Positions 1-9,299 of a stretch of 64,000 nt of DNA are shown here, in pieces. This DNA comes from Cytobacillus kochii. GTDB taxonomy: Bacteria > Bacillota > Bacilli > Bacillales > Cytobacillaceae. The translations under genes were made by a program, and so were the position numbers. Positions within the stretch are counted from its first letter, which is position 1, and every line of letters begins with the position of its first letter. The DNA lies in assembly GCF_020171845.1 (NCBI RefSeq), contig NZ_JAIVAM010000014.1:62001-126000 (forward strand), written 5' to 3'. Below the pieces are notes generated by a model that was not told the DNA's origin, did not search any database, and worked only from the letters and a program-made list of their open reading frames with translations.

Positions 1-465
1 TGTTAAAGATTCGTTCTTATAGTACAAGTCAATCTCCATATTAAGAAGATCATGAAGGTCAAATAATCTTCTTTTTAATTCTTCATCTGATAATTCTTTA
101 GTAACTTGCTCTTTGTTTTCTGTTATTACTTCTTCAGTACAAGGAAGGTTTACATCTATAGTTCTCATTATATTTAGAGATTTTCCACTCTTAACAGGCT
201 TATTACCCTCATATCTATTAAGACCATTATCAACATCAAGATACGACTCAGAGTAGCCTGCTAATTTCATCAAATATGCATGTGAAATGTCTAACCCTAC
301 AGAAAGCTTTCTTATTAGTGCGGGTTTAGGTAAATCTTTATAGCCATTCTCGATTTGAGATAAATATGAATCTGAGTAGCCTGTTCGTTCTTTTAAATCG
401 AGTAATGTTAATTTCTTCTTTTTCCGAATCTCTTTGAGTTTGGCTCCGAATTCTTTGGCATCCAA
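1..465 (-). CDS. XRE-family transcriptional regulator, 3' end outside window
   Basis: Reading the minus strand from a TTG at 465 gives 155 codons without a stop up to the window edge, so the C-terminus is missing. GGAGGG lies about 8 bases upstream of the TTG. The N-terminal 60 residues form a classic helix-turn-helix of the XRE/Cro type (KLKEIRKKKKLTLLDL, then GYSDSYLSQIENG), followed by a second GYSESYLD stretch and an acidic tail. Such proteins repress their own and neighbouring promoters, often in phages or genomic islands. A palindrome sits directly upstream and is a likely operator. The direct target is unknown. Confidence 0.8.
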   Translation of the reverse strand, partial: MDAKEFGAKLKEIRKKKKLTLLDLKERTGYSDSYLSQIENGYKDLPKPALIRKLSVGLDISHAYLMKLAGYSESYLDVDNGLNRYEGNKPVKSGKSLNIMRTIDVNLPCTEEVITENKEQVTKELSDEELKRRLFDLHDLLNMEIDLYYKNESLT

Positions 466-509
466 TAAAAATCCCTCCTTTTTTAATCTAATTAGCAATA
501 TTATCACAC

Positions 510-529
510 ATTTACTTTACTAAGTAAAT
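510..529. promoter_or_regulatory. Palindrome upstream of the XRE gene, likely autoregulatory operator
   Basis: ATTTACTT and AAGTAAAT form a perfect 8-base inverted repeat with a 4-base spacer, about 45 bases upstream of the XRE start. Position and symmetry suit a dimeric HTH repressor controlling its own promoter. Binding is inferred. Confidence 0.45.
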
Positions 530-666
530 TTATTTCTAACTAAATATCGCGAATCGCTGGCAGGCGATTTGTATACAAGGAAACTATGGCTCAATGAAGG
601 CTAACGCATCGAAGGATAAGAAAAGTATTTGTTCGGTTATAATCAGACAGAATAGAAAGATCTAGT

Positions 667-706
667 CCATTATCTAACAAACTGTTGGGAGATAGTGGGC
701 TTTTTT
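667..706 (+). terminator. Rho-independent terminator, orphan
   Basis: CCATTATCT pairs with AGATAGTGG (one G-U pair), followed by GC and six T. No intact + strand gene precedes it, so it probably belonged to a gene now lost or decayed between about 540 and 660. Confidence 0.55.
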
Positions 707-984
707 CTAATGAGAAATTCCTCTAAAAATCTTAGGAAGGGAGACTACTAATATTCAACTACTACTTAAAGATTTCCGAACAATAATTGAAGTCACTTGG
801 GATATTTTATATTAAATTTTAACTTAGTCACAGAACAAAACAGCGGTCATTTTAGGAAATCTTTTCCTTTTTAGTAATGCCTCAAACTCGAAAATGTTCC
901 TCCGTTCCTGGTTTTTTCGAGAAAACTTTATATGCGTAACATGCGTATATATAATATTTTTTTATATAGTCTTTCATTATAAAA

Positions 985-1275
985 AAGAGGAACAAAGGAA
1001 CATAATTGCGTGACCCCTTGGTACGAAAGGATTTAGCTGTTCCTATTTATCCTGTGACTCCAGGGACATTCGAGGAACATTCAGGATTAAAAAGGAACAA
1101 ACAGGACCAATTCACTTGCATACATGCAAAAACGATATAATTAAAATCCAATTTTGAATGCGTTTACTTATCGAATAATACTTGCACGCATGCAAAAATG
1201 AACGCAAAATAGGAACATTTAGGATGACAAAGGAACATTTTGACCCCAAAAAGGAACAAAGCAGGAACAAAAATA
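985..1275. repeat. Cluster of AGGAACA direct repeats
   Basis: The heptamer AGGAACA or close variants occurs about eight times in one orientation between 985 and 1275, with two further copies in the opposite sense near 898 and 1035. Spacing is irregular and no convincing protein is encoded here. It may be an iteron-like or regulatory repeat field, or the remains of a low-complexity coding tail (one frame gives KEH/KEQ/RNK-rich fragments). Confidence 0.45.
1114..1198. repeat. Two copies of a 19-bp palindromic element
   Basis: ACTTGCATACATGCAAAAA at 1114-1132 and ACTTGCACGCATGCAAAAA at 1180-1198 differ at two positions. Each contains the dyad TTGCAnnCATGCAA. Two matching dyads in the same orientation 66 bases apart look like operator or replication-type protein binding sites, embedded in the AGGAACA repeat field. 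Confidence 0.5.
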
Positions 1276-1338
1276 TCCTCAAGTTAATATATTGATTATG
1301 CTCTATTAAACTAATCAAGCAGAGTGATGTTATTTGGA

Positions 1339-2045
1339 TTAAATTGCTTTATCCTGCTCATCATTAGCTAGTAGAATTGTTTTATCTTCAGATGGTTTAA
1401 CTGTTAGATTTGGCTCAAAACTTTCAATCTTAAGTAGCCCTTTGTCATCTAGAATAAATATTTTCATCTCAATATTTCTAATATTCATCAATGCTTTACT
1501 AATTACTTCATCATAGGAAGGTGCTATGGTAATTACTCTTACGTCTTCTTCTATTTGTGATTGATAATAAGCAGACTACCAAATTAAATTTTTATCAATT
1601 GTTCTAACTTTTAACTCTAGAATACAGGCCATACCTTTTTTATCTTCAGCCAATATATCACTTCACCTTGACTTGTGTATCAATCAATTTCATATCAGTT
1701 TCAACTATTTCAATGTTGTGTACAATGTAGCCCTCTAACACTGTTTCATTACCTTTTAGATTCATGCTCCCACAGTTCAAGCTTGTTGATTATATTCGAA
1801 TACCATTTGTCAAATTCATCAGCACTCATGCAACTATTACAAATATTAAAATCTATAAAACAAGATGAAGAATTACCCTCAAGATTTTTAACATTTTTCC
1901 ATGATAAATCAATAATTCCTACAAGGATCTTATTTTGTAATTTTTTCATTAAATTATTTGGTAAACCTCCCCAGGCTCTCCATACCCAGTGTTTGCTTCC
2001 TTCTTCTTTTAAAGTTTCTACTTTTTTATGTTTAAAGCAAGTGTT
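1339..2045 (-). pseudogene. Decayed PD-(D/E)XK nuclease-like gene (NucS/DUF91 type)
   Basis: Fragments of one protein can be followed on the minus strand through frame changes and stops. An upstream piece (about 1749-2040) ends DEFDKWYSNIINKLELWEH. A downstream piece reads DILAEDKKG...ILELKVRTIDK, with an in-frame stop after NLIW, then continues ITIAPSYDEVI to a stop at 1339. The DILAED...ELKV pattern matches the nuclease core of NucS/DUF91-like endonucleases (D...E-x-K). At least one frameshift and one nonsense codon make it non-functional. Confidence 0.5.
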
Positions 2046-2264
2046 TCAAAGCCATTGATTTTTATAGAAAACAGTAAAGTTCCTCTTAAGCTCCTCTATC
2101 TGTTTCTTTTCATCTAGTACCATTAAAAGGTCTCCATTATCAAAATCCCATTCTTCCTCATCTCGCTGATATCCATATACAAAGTACTTTTCTCCTTCGT
2201 CTTGCCGATAATCTACCTTAAGAACACTATAGGATTGTTTTATAATCTCAAAATAGAATTCCAT
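2046..2264 (-). CDS. Small hypothetical protein, 72 aa
   Basis: An ATG at 2264 is preceded by a strong GGGGAGGTG ribosome site, so translation from here is credible. The protein is acidic (EGEKYFVYGYQRDEEEWDFDNGDL) with no family I recognise. It runs directly into the decayed nuclease-like sequence on the same strand, so it may be the intact 5' part of a formerly longer gene or a separate small partner gene. Confidence 0.45.
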   Translation of the reverse strand: MEFYFEIIKQSYSVLKVDYRQDEGEKYFVYGYQRDEEEWDFDNGDLLMVLDEKKQIEELKRNFTVFYKNQWL

Positions 2265-2577
2265 CTAATCACCTCCCCAATATTTTTTCCAAACAAATAG
2301 AAAAAATCCACTAAGAATAAAGAATAACGGGTTTACTTCAAAGGTGAAAAAAAGAAAATATCTAAGCAAAACGCTTTATTTCACTATAAAATTCACAATG
2401 CGTTAATAGTTAATATATAGGTGATGTATAAATTTTGGTCGAAAATTTTATAGAATTCACACCCCAATTTTTAAGTATGGAAATAATTATTTGGGAGTAT
2501 GTGAATTTAGTGCGATTACTATCTGGTATTATTTGGGGAAATCCATGATTTAGCATTTTACCGATTCAGAATCAGAA

Positions 2578-2877
2578 TTGGTTCGATCTTTTATGAGATT
2601 TTATAATGTGTATGGTCAAGGCTTTTCTTTTAGACCTTATACAGAAGGCAATATCCGAAAATTAAATCGCACAAACGACTTGATAAAAGTGTTTGAACAA
2701 CCATTTGTTCTAATAAACTTAATTGACATGTCAGAGTATGATTTAGACGCAATTATCTATTATTTAAATGCCAATCTAAAGTTTGATGGCTATGAAATCT
2801 TCCAATTCAAGGAGATTTATAAATTAAAGAATAGAATGGTTCCATGGTGGAATTGGATGAGAAATAGAAAGAAGTAA
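2578..2877 (+). CDS. Hypothetical protein, possibly a remnant
   Basis: A 99-codon frame beginning with TTG encodes a plausible globular protein (VYGQGFSFRPYTEGNIRKLN, then an aromatic, basic C-terminus PWWNWMRNRKK). The same frame continues upstream to about 2555 without a start, and no good ribosome site precedes the TTG. It could therefore be a truncated gene. I do not recognise the family. Confidence 0.3.
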   Translation: MVRSFMRFYNVYGQGFSFRPYTEGNIRKLNRTNDLIKVFEQPFVLINLIDMSEYDLDAIIYYLNANLKFDGYEIFQFKEIYKLKNRMVPWWNWMRNRKK

Positions 2878-2879
2878 GA

Positions 2880-4371
2880 AATTCTTTAACATTGTGTATG
2901 AATGTGGTGAAAAGGGAGACCTTATCAGAGAACCTTTTAGGCTAGGCTGATAAGAGAGGCCTTCAGCCTCAGAACAAACACCAGTTCACACTAGTGGTGA
3001 TTATTATGATAACATTTGATAAGTAATATCTATCGGAAGTAAGTAGAAGATTGCTTATATTAGAGCAAGATGTGTCCTTACAACATATTATTGGTTGAAA
3101 TAAGAAATTTTTCGCTTGACTATGCAGTCCATAGATGTAAAGGATAGAGAAGAAATAGTTGAAAGAACAAAGCTGTTCTCTATTTTCTCTAGCAACGATA
3201 AATTAGAAGAATCAACAATTTTAGTCGTAATTATTTACCTATATTTGGTTTTTGGGTATAATCTAATATAATATACTTTTTTGAAAGGATGTTTACCTAT
3301 ATGAACCAATAGGCTATTAGATAGGATTTCTATTTATTACGAATACAAAATATTAAGAAATTATTGGGTAGACTATATGGAGAATGTGCATATGAGATAA
3401 GTATGAGAGAAGATGTTGGTGAAGATACCAAACTTGAAATAAAAGAGATATACAAAAGTTGAATCTGAATATGAGGTTGATCATGCCTCATCATTTTTAA
3501 ACACAACATTGTTAGCACTAAGATTGAGAAAAATTTATATAAAATTGAGTTTGACAATATAAATGATAGTGGTTTTACCAAAACAAGTTGAATAAGAGAA
3601 GAGTTTTAGAAAAGTACAAGAGATAAGAAGTGAAAATTATAATAATTTACAATATTTTTAAAAAATTATAGATATAGACGTATAAGCCTATAGCCTCCCT
3701 TCTGTATTTAATTTAATGTTACTATTATCATATTTTGACTTTGCATAATCCGAATTTGTAAATTTAAGCCAAGGATAAATTTATTTTAGAGATATATTTA
3801 TATGGCATTCCTCCTTAGTGAAGAGGTGTCTTTTGATGTGCTGTAAATTATAAAAAATTCTTAAAAGGTATTTATTAAAAACCCAAGTGAAAAATAAATT
3901 TCCTTTCAACACATGGTAATTTTATGATGACCTAGGGTACTCCTAAAAATTAGTTGATTTTGTTATTATAAGTAACGTAAATGAATTTATCAAAAAGAAT
4001 ATTTTAAAAATGAAAATGGAAAAAGTTCTGATATAGAAATTACTGTACAATCTTTTTAATTAACTTATGATGATTTTATTTCCGTATATAAAAAACTAGA
4101 AGAATTAGAGTGTAATATATATGGATAATCAGGTTGAAACCTTCTTGTTTATCATTTATCAGTTTTAAAAAAAACATTGTACATACATGGCTATTCCAAT
4201 AGGAAATGTATCAATTATAAAAGGAGATCTACTTAATATCGTGTATTAACATCTGATAGCAACATTTTTTCATTATACAGTTCAATGCAGAACCTAAGGT
4301 TCCTTTTTTGTTTCCTAGGAGATGATTCATATGATGTTTAATCCGAAATTGTCCTAAGTTATTAGTTTCAT
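2880..4371. other. 1.5 kb without intact genes; decayed coding traces
   Basis: No credible intact gene is visible. An inverted repeat CTTATCAG/CTGATAAG occurs at 2921-2954. A short open stretch near 3348-3462 (KKLLGRLYGECAYEISMRED) looks like coding residue broken by stops. A small hairpin GAACC/GGTTC followed by CTTTTTT lies at 4290-4308, just ahead of the biosynthetic cluster, and could end upstream transcription. The cluster promoter probably lies here, but I see no convincing -35/-10 pair. Confidence 0.35.
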
Positions 4372-4422
4372 ATGTATGCTCATCACTCAGTTTTTACAAT
4401 AGCCAATGAAGGGAAAGATGAT

Positions 4423-5841
4423 ATGTTTAAAAATAGTCTGAAGGATGGTAGAAGCGTATGGCTAAATGGAAGACAGGTGGATATTACACAAGATCCACAT
4501 TTTGTAGGAACACTTCAAACAATAGAATCTTTATTCTATATGCTAGAAAATGACCAGGAACAAAAAGAGATTGGTTATTTTGACAAAGAATATCAGTGTT
4601 GGATTCATAAATCGTTTCTTATTCCTCGTAGTAAAGATGATTTGATTGAAAGAAGAAAAACATTTCAATTATGGACAAAAGAGACTGATGGTATGATGAG
4701 CAGACTTTCGGATTACGCTCGTTCAAGATTAACAGGTTGGTATGCGAATCGCGAGTTTTACAGACAATATGACCAAGAATTCCCTGAAAAAATATCCTCC
4801 TATTTTCATAAAGCTAGAAAAGAAAACCGATTTATTTCCGTTGTACAAAGAGATCTACAAATTGACCGATCTATTAAGAGTATAGGGGACAAAGAGAAAT
4901 TAGGTTTATTGAGTATCACCAAAAAAACAGATGAAGGGGTGTTCGTTAGTGGTGCAAAAATGATTGGTACAGCTGCTCCTTATTCACATGACTTAATTAT
5001 TTACCCATTATCTACAATCAAAGAAGAAAATAAATCCTTGGCGCATATGTTGATTGTTGCTGCAGACTCTCCAGGTCTTCATATGGTTTGTAGAGAACCA
5101 TTCTCTGCTGATAAAGAAAAGGAAGAAGATTACCCACTTAGTTCTAAATTTGATGAGATGGATACAGTGCTTATTTTTGATAATGTTTTTGTTCCTTGGG
5201 AAAGAGTCTTATTACATGAAAATACGAAAGCAATAGCAGAAATTAAAGTCGATCTAATTTCTAATAGCCTAGCTTATCATCAATCAATTATTAGGTTATA
5301 TACAAAGCTTGACTTTGTTGCAGCTATTGCTAATGAGATAGCTGAGACAATAGGTGCTGAAGGTTTTCTACATGTACAGGAAAAGCTTGGTGAATTAATA
5401 ATTCAGTTAAGAACTATTTCAGCTATGATTATCGCTGCTGAGCAGAATGGAAAGTATTTGAATAATGTATACATACCAGAATTTGATTATATCCAAACAG
5501 CAAGAATATTGGGAACGAAATATTATCCGCGTGCTATTGAGATTATTCAATTAATTGGTTCAGGTGGATTTATTCAAATTCCATCATCAGTAAACGACTT
5601 TGACAGTTCAATAGGCACATTGTTACAAAAATATTTTCATGGAAAGAACACCTCTGCTTTAGAGAGAACAAAATTATTTAAATTGGCTTGGGACTTAATT
5701 GGTTCTCCTTTTGGTTCCCGTCACGAACTATATGAACGTTTTTATTCCGGAGATCCAATACTACAAACAGCTGATCAGTGGAAGAGATATGATAAAAAAC
5801 ATTGGAAGGAATATTTAGCTTCTTATCTAAATAGAGAATAA
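4423..5841 (+). CDS. HpaB-family FADH2-dependent aromatic hydroxylase
   Basis: The protein belongs to the 4-hydroxyphenylacetate 3-monooxygenase (HpaB) group, flavin-dependent enzymes with an acyl-CoA dehydrogenase-like fold that hydroxylate phenols using FADH2 from a separate reductase. The family opening DGRSVWLNGRQVDITQDPHF begins a few residues in, and the middle carries GAKMIGTAAPYSHD and DNVFVPWERVLL. The ATG at 4423 (472 aa) has GAAGGGAAAG upstream and fits the family N-terminus; an in-frame ATG at 4372 lacks a ribosome site. As first gene of the cluster it probably adds a hydroxyl to the AHBA-derived ring. No reductase partner is nearby, so a host flavin reductase is implied. Confidence 0.8.
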   Translation: MFKNSLKDGRSVWLNGRQVDITQDPHFVGTLQTIESLFYMLENDQEQKEIGYFDKEYQCWIHKSFLIPRSKDDLIERRKTFQLWTKETDGMMSRLSDYARSRLTGWYANREFYRQYDQEFPEKISSYFHKARKENRFISVVQRDLQIDRSIKSIGDKEKLGLLSITKKTDEGVFVSGAKMIGTAAPYSHDLIIYPLSTIKEENKSLAHMLIVAADSPGLHMVCREPFSADKEKEEDYPLSSKFDEMDTVLIFDNVFVPWERVLLHENTKAIAEIKVDLISNSLAYHQSIIRLYTKLDFVAAIANEIAETIGAEGFLHVQEKLGELIIQLRTISAMIIAAEQNGKYLNNVYIPEFDYIQTARILGTKYYPRAIEIIQLIGSGGFIQIPSSVNDFDSSIGTLLQKYFHGKNTSALERTKLFKLAWDLIGSPFGSRHELYERFYSGDPILQTADQWKRYDKKHWKEYLASYLNRE

Positions 5842-5957
5842 AATAATTAAATTTTATCAGAATTTTTTAAATATATAAAATGATAGATTTCCCTCATGCA
5901 AGCATCTCAAACTTTAAAGGCAAGATATTGTCAAATAAATATAAAGGAGGAAACCAT

Positions 5958-6857
5958 ATGGAGATATTATCACATCTAGATCAATTAGAGGCCGAAGCAA
6001 TTTACATTATTCGGGAGGTAGCTGCAGAGTGTGAAAACCCTGTAATGCTCTATTCGATTGGTAAAGATAGCTCTGTCATGTTGCACTTAGCAATGAAAGC
6101 TTTTTATCCGGATAAACCACCTTTTCCTTTTATGCATATAGATACTACATGGAAATTTAAAGAAATGATTAAATTTAGAGATAGAATTACTAGGGAATTA
6201 GGAATTGACATGATAGTTTATTCGAATCAAGAAGGGATTAAAAAAGGAATAAATCCCTTCGATCATGGTCCTAGTTATACTGATTTAATGAAAACTCAAG
6301 CTTTAATAAAAGGTTTGGACAAGTATGGTTTTACAGCAGCTTTTGGTGGAGGAAGACGTGATGAAGAAAAGTCTCGGGCAAAAGAAAGAGTATTTTCCTT
6401 TCGTAATAGTAAACATGCTTGGGATCCAAAAAATCAAAAACCTGAAATGTGGAAATTATATAATACTAGAGTAAATAAAGGTGAAGGCATTCGTATTTTC
6501 CCACTTTCTAATTGGACAGAAAAAGATATCTGGCAGTATATCAAACGAGAGAATATTGATATAGTTCCCTTATATTTTGCAAAAGAAAGACCCGTAATTT
6601 ATAGGGATGGCAATATCATAATGAAAGATGATGAACGACTGAAAATCCATCCATCTGAGAAAGTAATAATGAAGAATATAAGGTTTCGTACATTAGGGTG
6701 TTACCCCCTAACTGGTGCTATTGAGTCTAAAGCTAATACACTTGATGACATAATTAAAGAGACTCTTGGAGCAATTTCTTCAGAACGAACAACCAGAGTT
6801 ATTGATTACGAGGTTGTTGGGAGTATGGAAAGACGGAAGCGGGAGGGGTATTTCTAA
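5958..6857 (+). CDS. cysD: Sulfate adenylyltransferase small subunit
   Basis: CysD catalyses AMP transfer from ATP to sulfate, giving APS, in complex with the GTPase CysN. The PP-loop motif SIGKDSSV lies near residue 35, followed by [24 protein letters not shown] and the C-terminal [11 protein letters not shown]. The start at 5958 follows AAAGGAGG with ideal spacing and gives 299 residues, the usual length; an earlier in-frame ATG at 5880 lacks a ribosome site. It sits 2 bases before cysNC. Bacillus normally uses a single-chain Sat enzyme, so a CysDN pair at the head of a biosynthetic cluster suggests acquisition and a dedicated PAPS supply. Confidence 0.9.
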   Translation: MEILSHLDQLEAEAIYIIREVAAECENPVMLYSIGKDSSVMLHLAMKAFYPDKPPFPFMHIDTTWKFKEMIKFRDRITRELGIDMIVYSNQEGIKKGINPFDHGPSYTDLMKTQALIKGLDKYGFTAAFGGGRRDEEKSRAKERVFSFRNSKHAWDPKNQKPEMWKLYNTRVNKGEGIRIFPLSNWTEKDIWQYIKRENIDIVPLYFAKERPVIYRDGNIIMKDDERLKIHPSEKVIMKNIRFRTLGCYPLTGAIESKANTLDDIIKETLGAISSERTTRVIDYEVVGSMERRKREGYF

Positions 6858-6859
6858 TA

Positions 6860-8692
6860 ATGAAGCGTTTGTTAAGGTTTATTACTTGTGGAAGTGTTGA
6901 TGATGGAAAATCTACTTTAATTGGACATATGCTTTATAAAGCAAAGCTATTATATACTGATGAAGAAAAAGCTCTAAGACTAGATAGTAAAGTTGGTAAT
7001 AATGCAGGGAAAATCGATTACTCACTACTTCTAGACGGTTTGATTGCCGAAAGAGAACAGGGCATTACAATTGATGTAGCGTATAGGTACTTTACTACTG
7101 AGAAAAGATCTTTTATTGTTGCAGATACTCCAGGTCATGAAGAATATACTCATAATATGGCAGTAGGGGCATCCTACGCTGATCTAGCTATCATACTTGT
7201 AGACGCTACAAAAGGTGTGGTTACTCAGACAAAACGTCACTTAAGAATATGTTCTCTAATGGGTATTGAAAATTTAGTATTAGTTGTGAATAAAATGGAT
7301 TTAATTGAATTTGACCAAAATAAATTTACAAAAATCACACAAGACTTTATGAAGGAAATATACAATTTTAATCTAGAAAATCTTCAAGCTATCCCTATTT
7401 CAGCTACTGAAGGGGATAACATTATACATAGATCTAAAAATACGCTATGGTATGATGGTCCATCTTTACTACAATACATAGAAACTGTGGATATTAAATT
7501 AGACTATCAACAAGATAACTTTATCATGCCTGTCCAGCGTGTTAGCAGACCAAATCATACTTTTCGCGGTTATCAAGGGCAAGTTGAAGCTGGCAATATT
7601 TCTTTAGGAGAAGAGGTTATTTCTCTACCTAATAATGAAAGAGCTAAGATAAAACATATTCTAGTGACTAATAAAGAAGAAAATTCAGCCTCTGTTGGCA
7701 ATCCTGTTACTATACAATTAGACCGTGAAGTTGATGTTTCTCGAGGAAGTGTCTTAACTACCTCTGAGAATCTTTATATATCTGATATGTTTACAGGTAC
7801 AATATTTTGGATGGATAGTAATAATTTCACTCCTAATTCGAGTTATCTAATTAAAGTCGGAACCAAAATTATCCCAGCAAAAATAACTTCAATAAAACAT
7901 AAAATTGATATAAATACCGGAAATAGATTACTAGTAAATGAAATCATGAAAAATGAATTAGTAGAATGTAATATATTATTGTCTGAGAAAATAGTATTTT
8001 ATTCTTTTAAAAAGAATAAATCCCTTGGTAGTTTTATATTAATAGATAGGTTAACAAATCTAACTTCAGCTTGCGGTGTAATTAGCCAATCTATAAATAA
8101 GTCCTCTAATGTTTACTGGGGCGATACTTTTATATCTCGAGAAACTAGAGCAAGTCAAAAAGGCCAAACCCCTTTAACGTTATGGTTTACAGGTTTATCT
8201 GGTTCTGGTAAAACCACACTTGCAAACGAGGTTGACAAACGTTTGGTAACTCTTGGCTATCATACTATGATATTAGATGGGGATAATATTAGGCATGGTC
8301 TAAGTAAAGATTTAGGTTTTTCAAGAACTGATAGAATTGAGAATATTCGTCGAATATCAGAAGTAGCTAATTTAATGAATGATTCAGGTTTAATCACGAT
8401 AATTGCTACCATATCTCCCTATGAAAATGACAGAGAAAATGCTAGGAAGATAATCGGAGAAGGTTTTATTGAAATTTATTTAAATACATCACTAGAAGAA
8501 TGTGAGAAAAGAGATGTAAAAGGACTTTATAAGAAAGCTAGAAATGGAAAAATTTCAAACTTTACAGGAATCTCTAGCCCTTATCAAGAACCGAAAAAGC
8601 CAGAAATTAAATTAGATACAAGTAAATATTCTATTGAAGAAGCTACTAATATTATTGTAAAAAAAATTATTAAATTCGAATTAAATCAATAA
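6860..8692 (+). CDS. cysNC: Sulfate adenylyltransferase large subunit fused to APS kinase
   Basis: This 610-residue protein is a NodQ-type fusion. The N-terminal GTPase CysN has the P-loop GSVDDGKSTL, switch DTPGHEEYTHNM and NKMD. The APS kinase CysC begins near residue 435 with a second P-loop GLSGSGKTT, LDGDNIRHGLSKDLGF and a C-terminal GISSPYQEPKKPEI. With CysD it makes APS and then PAPS, the sulfuryl donor of sulfotransferases. It abuts cysD in one transcription unit. No ordinary PAPS sulfotransferase is visible in the cluster, which leaves the use of the PAPS open. Confidence 0.9.
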   Translation: MKRLLRFITCGSVDDGKSTLIGHMLYKAKLLYTDEEKALRLDSKVGNNAGKIDYSLLLDGLIAEREQGITIDVAYRYFTTEKRSFIVADTPGHEEYTHNMAVGASYADLAIILVDATKGVVTQTKRHLRICSLMGIENLVLVVNKMDLIEFDQNKFTKITQDFMKEIYNFNLENLQAIPISATEGDNIIHRSKNTLWYDGPSLLQYIETVDIKLDYQQDNFIMPVQRVSRPNHTFRGYQGQVEAGNISLGEEVISLPNNERAKIKHILVTNKEENSASVGNPVTIQLDREVDVSRGSVLTTSENLYISDMFTGTIFWMDSNNFTPNSSYLIKVGTKIIPAKITSIKHKIDINTGNRLLVNEIMKNELVECNILLSEKIVFYSFKKNKSLGSFILIDRLTNLTSACGVISQSINKSSNVYWGDTFISRETRASQKGQTPLTLWFTGLSGSGKTTLANEVDKRLVTLGYHTMILDGDNIRHGLSKDLGFSRTDRIENIRRISEVANLMNDSGLITIIATISPYENDRENARKIIGEGFIEIYLNTSLEECEKRDVKGLYKKARNGKISNFTGISSPYQEPKKPEIKLDTSKYSIEEATNIIVKKIIKFELNQ

Positions 8693-8849
8693 TCGCTTTA
8701 TTAAGTATAAGGCTATTTAATCATGAAAGTACCAACATAGTAAGGGTCAGGTGATTATTTTATTTCTGAAAGGCAAAAAAATATGGTGTTTATTAATGTA
8801 TCACTTTAAGCGAATTATTTTCAAATTAATGATCGAAAGGAAATTTCAA

Positions 8850-9299
8850 ATGATACAATACGTAATTATCAATGGACCAAATTTAAATTTACTTGGTGAC
8901 AGAGAGCCAGGTGTTTATGGTAATAAAACCTTAAAGGAAATTGAAAAAATTATAAATTTTCATTTTCAGGCCGAGTGTAAAATTGATTTTTATCAATCAA
9001 ATCATGAAGGAGAAATAATAGATTTTTTACACATGACTTCAAACGTATACAATGGAATTGTTTTTAATCCTGGTGCCTTCATGTCATATAGTTATGCTAT
9101 TAGAGATGCAATTGCTTCAATTTCAATACCAGTAATTGAAGTACATATGAGTAATATTTTTAATAGGGATTCATTTAGGCAACAGTCAGTAATTGCTCCT
9201 GTAACCAAAGGTTTTATAAGTGGATTAGGAGAAAGAAGCTACATACTTGGTATAGAGTCATTGCTATTACAAAATAAGTTAGGAAGTAAAGTAGAATGA
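8850..9299 (+). CDS. Type II dehydroquinate dehydratase-like, likely aminodehydroquinate dehydratase (RifJ role)
   Basis: 149 residues, the standard length of type II dehydroquinase. NGPNLNLLGDREP...YG carries the catalytic Arg18 and Tyr23; QSNHEGE and EVHMSN (His99) follow. In AHBA pathways this enzyme dehydrates 5-deoxy-5-aminodehydroquinate. The start at 8850 follows GAAAGG; longer in-frame starts would add a non-family tail. Two substrate-pocket motifs deviate: the usual NPGAYTHTS is NPGAFMSYS (His replaced by Ser79) and FRHHS is FRQQS. The gene overlaps the ROK kinase by ATGA. Its setting among AHBA genes argues against a housekeeping aroQ. Confidence 0.85.
   Translation: MIQYVIINGPNLNLLGDREPGVYGNKTLKEIEKIINFHFQAECKIDFYQSNHEGEIIDFLHMTSNVYNGIVFNPGAFMSYSYAIRDAIASISIPVIEVHMSNIFNRDSFRQQSVIAPVTKGFISGLGERSYILGIESLLLQNKLGSKVE

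Noticed and set aside
985-1275. CRISPR array for the AGGAACA repeats
   Set aside because: Repeats are 7 bases, irregularly spaced, partly inverted, and no Cas gene is nearby.
1112-1318. 68-codon minus-strand frame in the repeat field
   Set aside because: It has no ribosome site, and its content is dictated by the repeats and AT-rich sequence.
3330-3581. 83-codon minus-strand frame
   Set aside because: No ribosome site or family pattern, and the + strand shows older coding traces at the same place.
5958-8692. CysD/CysNC as simple sulfate assimilation genes
   Set aside because: No PAPS reductase or sulfite reductase gene follows, and the genes lie between a hydroxylase and AHBA genes in the same transcription direction. 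I keep it as possible but less likely.
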